Of a stretch of DNA of 64,000 nucleotides, positions 44,051-52,064 are shown piece after piece. Under the pieces are notes generated by a model. That model had not been told where the DNA came from and ran no database searches. It worked only from the letters and a program-made list of their open reading frames with translations. Both the position numbers and the translations under genes were made by a program. The stretch comes from Hyphomonas oceanitis SCH89 (lineage in GTDB: Bacteria > Pseudomonadota > Alphaproteobacteria > Caulobacterales > Hyphomonadaceae). Each line of letters begins with the position of its first letter. The first letter of the stretch is position 1. The stretch lies in assembly GCF_000685295.1 (NCBI RefSeq), contig NZ_ARYL01000010.1:1-64000 (forward strand), in the 5' to 3' direction.

Positions 44051-45489
44051 GTCGCCGGGGCCCAGTTGCCGTGGAAGCCGGGCGGGATACGGTGGGGAAC
44101 ATGGACGAGGGCGACGGGCGGTGCGGTGAAGCTCATTGCGTCTAGGATCGCGAGGTCGGTCGTGTCCGTGTTTGTGTCGATGACGTAGCCCATTAGCCAG
44201 CCGTCGCCTTCGGGCGCATCATCTGATCGAGGCACGAAGACGAATTCGCCGGGCACGCGACCAGAGCCGAAATCATGGGTCTCGCGGGTGCCGGCGTCGA
44301 GGTCATGCTTGAAGAGTTTGGTCTGGTCAAAGGCTTCGAATCCGCGATCCTCGGGTAGGGCCATGGTGTAGGCATAGCGGTATTTCTGGCCGGTGAAGCG
44401 CTCGTCGGGACGGGGGAATTCCTGAGGGGACTCGTCCAGAACCGTGCGGGTGACATTGCGCGCGATCGGGTCGATGACCCAGCGTTCGAATGTGATCTTC
44501 TGGGAGTCCGGGCCCTGCTTGCTGTCGGCGAACATCGTGTCGTGGACAGAGACATCCATGATGACGGTGCCGTCGTCAGCTTCGTAGGCATTGCAGGGGT
44601 GGAAGACGTAGCACGGCTCGATATCGCACCAGATGACGTCGTCATTTGTTCCGAGGCGGGGCATCAGGCCGATGCGTGCCTTGTGTGCCGGGTTCCAGCG
44701 ATAGGGGAAGGACTGGCCGTCGAGCAGCGTCTTCATCGAGAAGGTGACCGGCAGGTCCATGATGACAACGTATTGCTTGGTCACGGCGCAGTCGTGAATG
44801 GACGGGCCATGTTCTACGGCAATGGGTTCTTCGCGGATGACCTTGCCGGAGGGATCGACGACCGTGTGGTGAATTTGGGTGGGTTCCATCGCGTAATAGG
44901 TGATGGCGTGCATTTCGCCTGTGGCTGGGTCTAGATGCGGATGGGCCGAGAAGGCGTTCTTGAGCGTGCCGCCGAACGGATCGTGGGCGAGCGTGTCGAG
45001 TTCGTCATTAAGGCGCACAGGGAAGGCGCCGGCTTCTACCAGGGCCCACGTATTGCCATTATGGGCGATGACATTCGTGTTGGCATTGTCCTGCGTCCCG
45101 TGGCGCGGACCAGGGGCATCCTGTTCGCCGAGGGCAGCCGAGACAGCTTTCGAGCGGACCCAGCGATTGCGATACCACAGAGCCTTGCCGCCTTTCAGGC
45201 GCACGCCGTGGATCATGCCGTCGCCGGAGAACCAGTGATATGTGGCCGGGTTTTGCGGGGTAACCGGATTGGGGCCGATGCGGATGTAGCGGCCATCCAG
45301 CGCGGGCGGTATTTCGCCTGTCACTTTCAGGTCTTCCAGCGTCAGCTCGGCATCAACTGGCTCATGGATGCCTGTCAGGAACGTGTTCTCTTTATTGCCA
45401 AGACGCGGGCGCGTGCGATTGAACGCCACGACTTTCATGATGCCTTTGGTGACGTTATCGCGGATAATCGTCTCGACTGAACTGGCCAT
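44047..45489 (-). CDS. carotenoid oxygenase family dioxygenase
   Basis: A 480-residue non-haem iron enzyme that cleaves double bases of carotenoids, apocarotenoids or stilbenoids. The frame runs back to 45549, but the ATG at 45489 with GGAG upstream is preferred. Candidate iron ligands are in AHPHLDPATGEMH, SIHDCAVTKQYV, the PCYVFHPCNAYEADDG region and the closing RIPPGFHGNW. GPNPVTPQNPATYHWFSGDGMIHGVRL is the usual N-terminal blade. It is transcribed divergently from a TetR regulator across 50 bases with an inverted repeat, which suggests direct control by that regulator. Confidence 0.93.
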   Translation of the reverse strand: MASSVETIIRDNVTKGIMKVVAFNRTRPRLGNKENTFLTGIHEPVDAELTLEDLKVTGEIPPALDGRYIRIGPNPVTPQNPATYHWFSGDGMIHGVRLKGGKALWYRNRWVRSKAVSAALGEQDAPGPRHGTQDNANTNVIAHNGNTWALVEAGAFPVRLNDELDTLAHDPFGGTLKNAFSAHPHLDPATGEMHAITYYAMEPTQIHHTVVDPSGKVIREEPIAVEHGPSIHDCAVTKQYVVIMDLPVTFSMKTLLDGQSFPYRWNPAHKARIGLMPRLGTNDDVIWCDIEPCYVFHPCNAYEADDGTVIMDVSVHDTMFADSKQGPDSQKITFERWVIDPIARNVTRTVLDESPQEFPRPDERFTGQKYRYAYTMALPEDRGFEAFDQTKLFKHDLDAGTRETHDFGSGRVPGEFVFVPRSDDAPEGDGWLMGYVIDTNTDTTDLAILDAMSFTAPPVALVHVPHRIPPGFHGNWAPAT

Positions 45490-45522
45490 TGGGAATCTCC
45501 GGGGTTGAAACACATGCAAATA

Positions 45523-45568
45523 ATGTTTACAGCGACAACATGAGTGCAAATGATAACACTGTCAACAT
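45523..45568. promoter_or_regulatory. candidate TetR operator between carotenoid oxygenase and tetR
   Basis: Half-sites ATGTTTACAG (45523-45532) and CTGTCAACAT (45559-45568) are inverted with one mismatch and a 26-base centre. The site covers the tetR start codon and sits in the 50-base divergent gap and first codons. A nearby direct repeat TGCAAAT occurs at about 45515 and 45545. Such placement suits autorepression by the TetR protein plus control of the oxygenase. The spacing is wide for a single dimer. Confidence 0.4.
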
Positions 45569-46148
45569 CCGTTCGAACAAAAGTGGCTACCATCATGGTG
45601 ACCTGCGCTCGGCGCTGATCGAAACCGGCCTGAAACTGCTGGAGCAGGGCAGCGCGGAAACGCTGAGCCTGCGCGAGATCGCGCGAGAGATCGGCGTTAG
45701 CGCGACGTCGATCTATCGCCACTTCCCGGACAAGGATGCGCTTCTGGCGGCGCTGGCGGCCGAAGGCATGGCCAAGCTGGCGCGCGAGCAGAAGGCGGCC
45801 GCCAAGGGCAAGGACGGCAAGGAAGCCTTTGCCGAAATGGGGCGCGCCTATGTACGCTTTGCCGTGCGCAACCCGGCGCTGTTCCGCCTTATCTATACAT
45901 CGCTGCCAGCGGCGACGGACCCGGATTGTGTGAATCCGGAAGAGTCGCCCGGCTGGCTGCTGCGCCAGTCGATAGCGGGACTGGCGGGGGCAAAGGCGAC
46001 GGCTGCACAGAAGCGTGCGGCGCTGTTGCGTGCCTGGTCGCTGGTGCACGGCTTGGCCATGCTGATCCTCAGCGGACAGATTGCAGGACCGGACGCCGAC
46101 AGTTTGATCAACGAGGTTGTCAGTGTCGACAGCCTCAAGCTGAGATAG
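45540..46148 (+). CDS. TetR/AcrR family transcriptional regulator
   Basis: The frame opens at 45489. The ATG at 45540 (MSANDNTVNIRSNK) gives 202 residues and a reasonable start. The N-terminal helix-turn-helix is clear: HGDLRSALIETGLKLLEQGSAETLSLREIAREIGVSATSIYRHFPDKDALLAALA. The C-terminal ligand-binding part contains FAEMGRAYVRFAVRNPALFRLIYTS, the TetR_C WHG/AcrR-like pattern. It is divergent from the carotenoid oxygenase gene and probably represses it until an apocarotenoid or similar hydrophobic ligand binds; that is inference from arrangement. Confidence 0.92.
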   Translation: MSANDNTVNIRSNKSGYHHGDLRSALIETGLKLLEQGSAETLSLREIAREIGVSATSIYRHFPDKDALLAALAAEGMAKLAREQKAAAKGKDGKEAFAEMGRAYVRFAVRNPALFRLIYTSLPAATDPDCVNPEESPGWLLRQSIAGLAGAKATAAQKRAALLRAWSLVHGLAMLILSGQIAGPDADSLINEVVSVDSLKLR

Positions 46149-46240
46149 GGGGCAAGTTGCCTGTCCCGACGTTACCGCTTGCCGCCCAGCGGGGGGCATC
46201 TAGTTAAAAACCAAAGCCTTTTACCCTGTGAGGAAAACCA

Positions 46241-47239
46241 ATGGCCCTGCCACCTGTTCTGCAAAATCTGCGCGTACCTGTGATCGGCTCGCCCCTGTTC
46301 ATCATTTCCAATCCCGACCTGGTGATCGCCCAGTGCAAGGCCGGCGTGATCGGCAGCTTCCCGGCGCTCAATGCGCGCCCCGGCCCTGTGCTGGATGAAT
46401 GGCTCGACAAGATCACGACCGAGCTGGCCGAATGGGACGAGAAGAACCCGGACCGGAAATCGGCGCCCTACGCCGTGAACCAGATCGTGCACAAGACGAA
46501 CAACCGCCTCGATCATGACGTGGAAATGTGCGTGAAATGGAAAGTGCCTGTGGTGATCACATCGCTGGGTGCGCGGCAGGAAGTGAATGACGCGATCCAT
46601 TCCTATGGCGGCATCGTGCTGCACGACATCATCAATATCGTGTTCGCCCACAAGGCGCTTGAGAAGGGCGCTGACGGCCTGATCGCCGTGGCCAGCGGCG
46701 CAGGCGGTCATGCCGGTACGCTGTCAGCCTTTGCGCTGATCCAGGAAATCCGTGAGTTCTTTGACGGGCCACTGGCGCTTTCCGGGTCGATTGCGACCGG
46801 CAATGCGGTTGCGGCGGCGCAGGCCATGGGCGCTGATTTCGGCTATATCGGATCGGCCTTCATTGCCTGCCACGAGGCCAATGCGGTCGAAGGCTACAAG
46901 GACATGATCGTCGACTCCAAGGCGGGCGATATTGTCTACTCGAACCTGTTCACCGGCGTGCACGGCAACTATCTCGCGCCGTCCATTGCGAAGGCGGGGC
47001 TCGACGCCAACAACCTGCCGGAATCCGATCCGTCGGCGATGAATTTCGGCTCCGGTGGCAATCAGGAAGCCAAGGCCTGGAAAGATATCTGGGGCTGTGG
47101 CCAAGGCATCGGCTCGGTAAAGACGCGGATGTCGACAGCGGAATATGTCGGCCAGCTGGAGCGCGAGTATAATGGCGCGCGCGACGCACTGCAGAAACGC
47201 CAAGCCTTTACGGCGAAGGCTAAGGTCGCTGCCGAATAG
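46241..47239 (+). CDS. nitronate monooxygenase family flavoprotein
   Basis: A 332-residue FMN enzyme of the 2-nitropropane dioxygenase/nitronate monooxygenase family. Motifs include RVPVIGSPLFIISNPDLVIAQCKAGVIGSFPALNAR, GADGLIAVASGAGGHAGTLSAFALI (FMN phosphate-binding), and GSIATGNAVAAAQAMGADFGYIGSAFIA. It may oxidise propionate-3-nitronate or act on related substrates; some family members are enoyl-reductase-like. TGAGGA lies before the ATG. A strong terminator follows 26 bases after the stop, so the gene appears to be a single transcription unit or the end of the tetR transcript. Confidence 0.92.
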   Translation: MALPPVLQNLRVPVIGSPLFIISNPDLVIAQCKAGVIGSFPALNARPGPVLDEWLDKITTELAEWDEKNPDRKSAPYAVNQIVHKTNNRLDHDVEMCVKWKVPVVITSLGARQEVNDAIHSYGGIVLHDIINIVFAHKALEKGADGLIAVASGAGGHAGTLSAFALIQEIREFFDGPLALSGSIATGNAVAAAQAMGADFGYIGSAFIACHEANAVEGYKDMIVDSKAGDIVYSNLFTGVHGNYLAPSIAKAGLDANNLPESDPSAMNFGSGGNQEAKAWKDIWGCGQGIGSVKTRMSTAEYVGQLEREYNGARDALQKRQAFTAKAKVAAE

Positions 47240-47265
47240 GGCACGCCCTTTCCCTCAAATGAATG

Positions 47266-47306
47266 GCCCGCTTGTCCGCTAATACCGGCAGGCGGGCTTT
47301 TCTTTT
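47266..47306 (+). terminator. intrinsic terminator after the nitronate monooxygenase gene
   Basis: A stem GCCCGCTTG (47266-47274) with CAGGCGGGC (47289-47297), one G-T pair, a 14-base loop, then TTTTCTTTT. It separates the monooxygenase gene from the endolysin/holin pair, which therefore needs its own promoter. Confidence 0.8.
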
Positions 47307-47329
47307 CCGACCGCAACGGCGCCGGGCGC

Positions 47330-47761
47330 ATGATTGCGTCCATGCTGATTGCCCATTTTCCCGATCTTGATTTAGCTGGCTGGCGCTGGCCGCACTTCAC
47401 ACCGCGTGAACTGGCCTGCCGTTGCGGCGGACGCTTCTGCGCGGGGGCCTATTGGGATGCCCCGGATTTTCTTGATGCGCTGGAGGCGCTGCGCGCGGCG
47501 GCGGGGCGACCGCTTGTGGTCAACTCCGGGCATCGGTGCGAGGGCTGGAATGCGGCGGTTGGCGGGGCAGCGCAGTCGATGCATCGGACCATTGCGGTCG
47601 ATCTGGCGCTGGCGGGCCACGACCGGTTTGCGCTGCTGATAGCGGCAGAGCGGCTGGGCTTTACCGGCGTCGGCCTCGCGAAAACCTTCATCCATCTCGA
47701 CCGGCGGGCTGTGCCTGCGCGCTGGTATTACAAGGGGAGTGCACGGTCATGGCAGATATAG
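47330..47761 (+). CDS. M15 family peptidase, phage/GTA-type endolysin
   Basis: A 143-residue D-Ala-D-Ala carboxypeptidase-like zinc peptidase (M15A). The fold motifs are SGHRCEGWNAAVGGAAQSMH, AVDLAL and FIHLD, which supply the zinc-binding His/Asp/His set. The N-terminal part has PHFTPRELACRCGGRFC, a common start in phage endolysins. It is a cytosolic-size protein without signal peptide, so it needs a holin for export. The next gene, overlapping by 13 bases, encodes such a holin. The ATG at 47342 is an alternative start. Together they form a lysis module, probably for the GTA. Confidence 0.88.
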   Translation: MIASMLIAHFPDLDLAGWRWPHFTPRELACRCGGRFCAGAYWDAPDFLDALEALRAAAGRPLVVNSGHRCEGWNAAVGGAAQSMHRTIAVDLALAGHDRFALLIAAERLGFTGVGLAKTFIHLDRRAVPARWYYKGSARSWQI

Positions 47762-48216
47762 CAGGCCTTGCCGCCAGCGCGGCGGGCGGCGGCCTTTTCG
47801 GCCTTATCGGCAGCGTCATCGGGCGCGCAGCCGGGCTGGTCGAACGGCGGCAGGAACAGGCGCAGGAGCGGGCCCGGTGGGAGCATGAGGCGCGCATGCT
47901 GGACGCGCAGATGCGGGCAAAGCAGCAGGCGAGCGAGGCGGACCTGCGGCTGGCTGATGTGGCGGGCGGCTGGCGCGGACTGGAGGCGTCGCTAGCGGCG
48001 GAGGCTGCGATTGGGGCGAGCTATAAATGGGTTCAAGCCGTGCGGGGTGTGACGCGGCCTTTCCTCACACTGCTGCTGTGGCTGATCACCGGGCTTGTCT
48101 TTCTTGGCAGCGGCGCGGCGGCTCGCGGGGAGATTGTCGAGACGGCGACGTTCGCAGCGACAGCCGCAACGCTCTGGTGGTTTGGTGACCGGGGGCCGCG
48201 CCGCGATCCGCGTTGA
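47749..48216 (+). CDS. GTA-type three-span holin
   Basis: A 155-residue membrane protein resembling the GTA_holin_3TM family (PF11351), which permeabilises the inner membrane for release of gene transfer agents. A glycine-rich N-terminal hydrophobic segment (ASAAGGGLFGLIGSVIGRAAGLV) is followed by a charged amphipathic region of about 60 residues (ERRQEQAQERARWEHEARMLDAQMRAKQQ) and two further spans (PFLTLLLWLITGLVFLGSGAA and ETATFAATAATLWWFG). AAGGGGAG lies upstream, and the start overlaps the endolysin end. The family name is recalled, not searched. Confidence 0.85.
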   Translation: MADIAGLAASAAGGGLFGLIGSVIGRAAGLVERRQEQAQERARWEHEARMLDAQMRAKQQASEADLRLADVAGGWRGLEASLAAEAAIGASYKWVQAVRGVTRPFLTLLLWLITGLVFLGSGAAARGEIVETATFAATAATLWWFGDRGPRRDPR

Positions 48217-48270
48217 TACATTTCGGTTGCGTGGTAGCTTCCTTCTTAAAGCAATAAGGAGGAAGACGTC

Positions 48271-49629
48271 ATGGCCACAAAGGAAAGGCTGGACCTTGGG
48301 TCGGCCAGCGCCTGCGAAACGGCGGCTGCCGTGCGGCGCGGAGATGTATCTGCGCTGGAAGTGTGCGAGGCGGCCATCGCGCGGATAGAGCGCACGGATG
48401 GGTCGATCAATGCGGTCGTGGTGCGCGACTTTGATCGCGCCCGCGCCGCTGCGCAGCATATCGACAAGACGCGTCAGCCAAATGATGCACGCTCCCTGCT
48501 GGGCGTCGCCATGACGGTCAAGGAATCGATCGATATCGCCGGCCTTCCCACGACGTGGGGCATGGAGGTTTTCAAGGATCTGCCGGTGACTGACGACGCG
48601 CTGCTTGTGAAGCGCCTGAAGACTGCGGGGGCGGTGATCCTCGGCAAGACCAATGCGCCGGTCGCGCTCGCTGACTGGCAAACGGAGAACCCCGTCTATG
48701 GGCGCACCGTGAACCCCTATGACGAGACGCGCTCTCCGGGTGGGTCGTCTGGCGGCGCAGCGGCGGCGCTGGCGACCGGGATGGTGCCACTTGAGGTAGG
48801 CTCCGACATCGGCGGATCCATCCGCGTGCCAGCGCACATGTGCGGCGTGTTCGGGCACAAGCCGAGCTATGGCATCATTCCGCTGAAGGGACATGGGTTT
48901 CCGGGAACGGATGGTGTGGATGTTCCCCTCGGTGTGGTTGGGCCGATGGCGCGCCATGCGGAAGACCTGAGTGTCGCGCTGGACGTCATGGCGGGGCCGG
49001 ATGCGGGCTATCGGCTGGACCTGCCGACTGCGCGGCATTCGGCCTTGAGCAAGTATCGCGTGCTTATACTGGACGGCCTGCCTGGCGTTCCTGCCGACAG
49101 CGATACGCGGGCGGCGGTGTCCAATCTGGCTGATGCGCTGGCCGAGGCGGGTGCCTCCGTGTCTGATGATACGAGCGTGCTGCCGGACGTGACGGCCATG
49201 CATCAGACCTATGTGAAGATGCTCAACACGACGCTTTCGCGCGGTACGCCAGGGGCCCGGCCGATCAATGCGCATGCCTGGATGGAAGTGGTGGACGAAC
49301 AGATGCGCGTGACACGTGCCTGGCGCGAGCTGTTCGAGACATATGATGTCGTGATCGCACCGATCTTCAGCACGCCCGCTTTCACCTACAAGATAGATCC
49401 GGACTGGGGCAATCGCACGCTATCGGTGGATGGCCAGGTGCAGCCCTATGGCGCGCAGCTCGCCTGGGCGGGCCTCGCGACCTTCCCCGGACTACCAGCA
49501 ACGGCTGTTCCAGTAGCCAAGAGCGTCCAAGGTTTGCCAATCGGCTTGCAGCTGATTGGAGGGCCATTTGAGGACCGCACGACTCTTGGCCTCGCAAGCC
49601 TGCTGGAAGAAGCCGGGCTCACCGTGTAA
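48271..49629 (+). CDS. amidase signature family hydrolase
   Basis: A 452-residue amidase distinct from the one at 30997-32445. The catalytic Lys is in MTVKESIDIAGLPTTWGM, the serines in SPGGSSGGAAAALATG and GSDIGGSIRVPAHMCGVFGHKPS. A strong ribosome site AAGGAGG precedes the ATG. Since no gatC or gatB is close, it probably hydrolyses small amides or acts on an aryl-acid amide rather than charging tRNA. It is followed by glpK after 61 bases, with no obvious functional link. Confidence 0.92.
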   Translation: MATKERLDLGSASACETAAAVRRGDVSALEVCEAAIARIERTDGSINAVVVRDFDRARAAAQHIDKTRQPNDARSLLGVAMTVKESIDIAGLPTTWGMEVFKDLPVTDDALLVKRLKTAGAVILGKTNAPVALADWQTENPVYGRTVNPYDETRSPGGSSGGAAAALATGMVPLEVGSDIGGSIRVPAHMCGVFGHKPSYGIIPLKGHGFPGTDGVDVPLGVVGPMARHAEDLSVALDVMAGPDAGYRLDLPTARHSALSKYRVLILDGLPGVPADSDTRAAVSNLADALAEAGASVSDDTSVLPDVTAMHQTYVKMLNTTLSRGTPGARPINAHAWMEVVDEQMRVTRAWRELFETYDVVIAPIFSTPAFTYKIDPDWGNRTLSVDGQVQPYGAQLAWAGLATFPGLPATAVPVAKSVQGLPIGLQLIGGPFEDRTTLGLASLLEEAGLTV

Positions 49630-49690
49630 TCCATTGGGAATCGCGGCGCGCTTATCGCCGTCACAGCAATTACGGCGGGAGATCTGACAC

Positions 49691-51178
49691 ATGGCGACAC
49701 AGGACAGGCTGCTCGTTATCGACGAGGGCACAACCTCCACGCGGGCCATTGTGTTTGATCGCGGCTTTGCACAGGTCGCCCTCGCGCAACAGGACCTGAC
49801 GTTGGCCTATCCGGAAGATGGCTGGGTGCAGCAGGATGGCGAAGAGATATGGGAGCGCACGCTGGCGGTATGTCGCGAGGCGATTGAGGCGGCCGGCGGC
49901 ATCGGACAGATTGCGGGCATCGGGATCACCAACCAGCGCGAGACGACGCTCGTGTGGGACCGGGCGACCGGCAAGCCGATTGCGCCGGCTATTGTCTGGC
50001 AAGACCGCCGCACGGCTCGGGTGTGCGAAACGATGAAGGCAGAGGGGCATGAGGCAGCCGTGCAGGCCGAAACGGGCCTGCTGCTGGACCCTTATTTCTC
50101 CGCGACCAAGATTGGCTGGATCCTCGATAGTGTGGACGGCGCCCGGGAACGAGCCGAGGCGGGCGAGCTGGCGTTTGGGACGGTCGAGAGCTTCCTGATC
50201 TGGAAGCTGACGGGCGGGCAGGTGCACGCCAGCGATGTCACGAATGCCTCGCGCACGCTGCTTTACAGCCTGGGGCTTGGCGGGGACGGGGGCTGGAGCG
50301 AGGCGATGGCGGCGCTCTTCAAGGTCCCGATGGGCATTTTGCCTGAGGTGAAGCCCAATGCTGCCGATTTCGGGATGAGCAATGAAAGCCTCTTTGGCGC
50401 GGCGCTGCCGATCCTGTCGGCGGCAGGCGACCAGCAGTCGGCGCTGGTGGGGCAGGGGTGCCTCGCGCCGGGCATGGCGAAGATCACTTATGGCACCGGC
50501 GCCTTCCTTGTGGCGAACACGGGGGCCGAGCGGCCGGATTCACAAAACCGCCTGCTGGGCACAGTCGGATACGAACTGCCGGGCGGCGGGGCGATGGCGC
50601 TGGAGGGCTCGATCTTCAATGCGGGCACAGTGGTCAAATGGCTGCGCGATGATCTTGGGCTGATTGATTCGGCGGAGGAGAGCGAGAGCGTGGCATCGGG
50701 CCTCAAGACCAATGGCGGCGTGTTCATCGTGCCGGCCTTCACCGGCCTCGGCGCGCCGCACTGGAACGCGGATGTGCGCGGCACCATCAGCGGCCTGACA
50801 CGGGCGACTACGGCGGCGCACCTTGTTCGGGCCGGGTTGGAGTCGGCGGCCTACCAGACGCTGGATCTGCTGGAGGCCTTCGAGGCCGATGGCGCGGGTA
50901 TTCGCGAATTGCGCGTCGATGGCGGCATGGTCGCAAATGACTGGCTGATGCAGTTCCTGGCCGATATCTGCAACCGGCCCGTGCTGAGGCCCGACTATCG
51001 CGAGATGACGGCGTTAGGTGCAGCGGCACTGGCGGCCATGCAGCTTGGCTGGCTGGCGCCCAAGGAATGGCAGGAGCGCCCCGTACAGGGCATCCGGTTC
51101 GAGCCGAAAATGGCCGACGCCGAGCGAAACACCCTGATCAAGGGCTGGAACGACGCGATGCGCAGAACGCTGGCCTAG
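49691..51178 (+). CDS. glpK: glycerol kinase
   Basis: A 495-residue FGGY-family kinase phosphorylating glycerol to sn-glycerol 3-phosphate. Motifs are IDEGTTSTRAIVFDR (ATP loop), GITNQRETTLVWDRATGKPIAPAIVWQDRRTA (glycerol site), YGTGAFLVANTG and GLGAPHWNADVRGTISGLTRATT, and RVDGGMVANDWLMQFLADI near the end. Length matches the family (about 500). GGGAG upstream. No glpF or glpD is nearby, so the glycerol regulon is dispersed. It converges with the sulfotransferase gene. Confidence 0.96.
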   Translation: MATQDRLLVIDEGTTSTRAIVFDRGFAQVALAQQDLTLAYPEDGWVQQDGEEIWERTLAVCREAIEAAGGIGQIAGIGITNQRETTLVWDRATGKPIAPAIVWQDRRTARVCETMKAEGHEAAVQAETGLLLDPYFSATKIGWILDSVDGARERAEAGELAFGTVESFLIWKLTGGQVHASDVTNASRTLLYSLGLGGDGGWSEAMAALFKVPMGILPEVKPNAADFGMSNESLFGAALPILSAAGDQQSALVGQGCLAPGMAKITYGTGAFLVANTGAERPDSQNRLLGTVGYELPGGGAMALEGSIFNAGTVVKWLRDDLGLIDSAEESESVASGLKTNGGVFIVPAFTGLGAPHWNADVRGTISGLTRATTAAHLVRAGLESAAYQTLDLLEAFEADGAGIRELRVDGGMVANDWLMQFLADICNRPVLRPDYREMTALGAAALAAMQLGWLAPKEWQERPVQGIRFEPKMADAERNTLIKGWNDAMRRTLA

Positions 51179-51187
51179 GAGCGCTGG

Positions 51188-51973
51188 TCAGGCGTAGCCA
51201 AGCAGCGCCCGCAGGCCGGGCACGGCATAGTCGACCAGTTTTTTCTGCGCGTCAGGCAGAACGTCCGGCAGGCGGGAATCGTCGACATCAAGATTGTCGC
51301 GCGATGTGCTGCTCTGGGCCTTGTCGCTGCCAATGATGACGCGTTCGCGCCAGTCATCTGGCACGGCAATACCGCAATCTTGCAAAAGCCTTGCAAAGTA
51401 GACTTCCGACTCTTGGGAGTTGAGGTCTTTGAGGTGGGACACAATGTCTTCGTAGCGATAGAGCTTAACGTGAGTTCCAAGCCAGGCCGCTGCGTTGTGG
51501 GTGTAGATGTCATGCATTGTGGGCGCTTTGCCGTGAATTCCAAAGATCATCATATTCATGAGATCGCCGGCGCTGTATTGACGGACTCGCAAATGGGCAA
51601 GATTGCCGTCGAAATTCTCTGATAGGAAGAATCGAGCGCGGGCTAGGACCCAAGTGTAGGGGTCGCGAACGAGTAGGATATGGTGGGATAAGCTCGTTGC
51701 GAGCGATGATTCGTCGGAGAATAAAAGGTGCCCCCAGCTGAGTGCCGGCGTGTCAGGGTGCAGGGCCCTGGTATGCTGCCGCAAGTTGGGTATCTGGATG
51801 AAATCATTATGGTATTGTTGCTCAACCGGTACGAACATCCGTATGATATTGCGCATAAGGTGAGTGCCACTCTTGGGTACTGAATTCAGGAATACCGGCT
51901 TGGTGAGCGGCGCCTGGCTGAACTCGGTATTTCGGCTGTTTAGATTGTCCTGATTCATTGATATTCGGGGCAT
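51188..51973 (-). CDS. sulfotransferase family protein, low GC
   Basis: A 261-residue protein with the PAPS-binding motif PKSGTHLMRN near residue 33 and a second binding segment LLVRDPYTWVLARARFF. It also has HNAAAWLGTHVKLYRYEDI, typical of sulfotransferases or related GT-like PAPS enzymes. GGGAGG before the ATG at 51973 supports that start. The DNA is AT-rich (51781-51840 has 26 G/C of 60), suggesting acquisition. The target is unknown; surface polysaccharide or a lipid is plausible. An intrinsic terminator lies just upstream of its start, so it is insulated from the receptor gene. Confidence 0.82.
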   Translation of the reverse strand: MPRISMNQDNLNSRNTEFSQAPLTKPVFLNSVPKSGTHLMRNIIRMFVPVEQQYHNDFIQIPNLRQHTRALHPDTPALSWGHLLFSDESSLATSLSHHILLVRDPYTWVLARARFFLSENFDGNLAHLRVRQYSAGDLMNMMIFGIHGKAPTMHDIYTHNAAAWLGTHVKLYRYEDIVSHLKDLNSQESEVYFARLLQDCGIAVPDDWRERVIIGSDKAQSSTSRDNLDVDDSRLPDVLPDAQKKLVDYAVPGLRALLGYA

Positions 51974-52012
51974 TCGATGCCTCCCTCTACAATTTGACGG
52001 CCCACTATGTAA

Positions 52013-52043
52013 AAAAGCGGCTGGCAGGCTGCCAGCCGCTTTT
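52013..52043 (-). terminator. strong intrinsic terminator of the TonB-receptor gene
   Basis: A near-perfect palindrome: AAAAGCGGCTGGCAG (52013-52027), one base, CTGCCAGCCGCTTTT (52029-52043). On the - strand the hairpin is followed by six T (plus-strand A at 52011-52016), directly after the receptor gene's stop at 52065. A T-run on + also exists, but no + gene reads in. Confidence 0.9.
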
Positions 52044-52064
52044 AAGTATACATTCAGCCCGATA

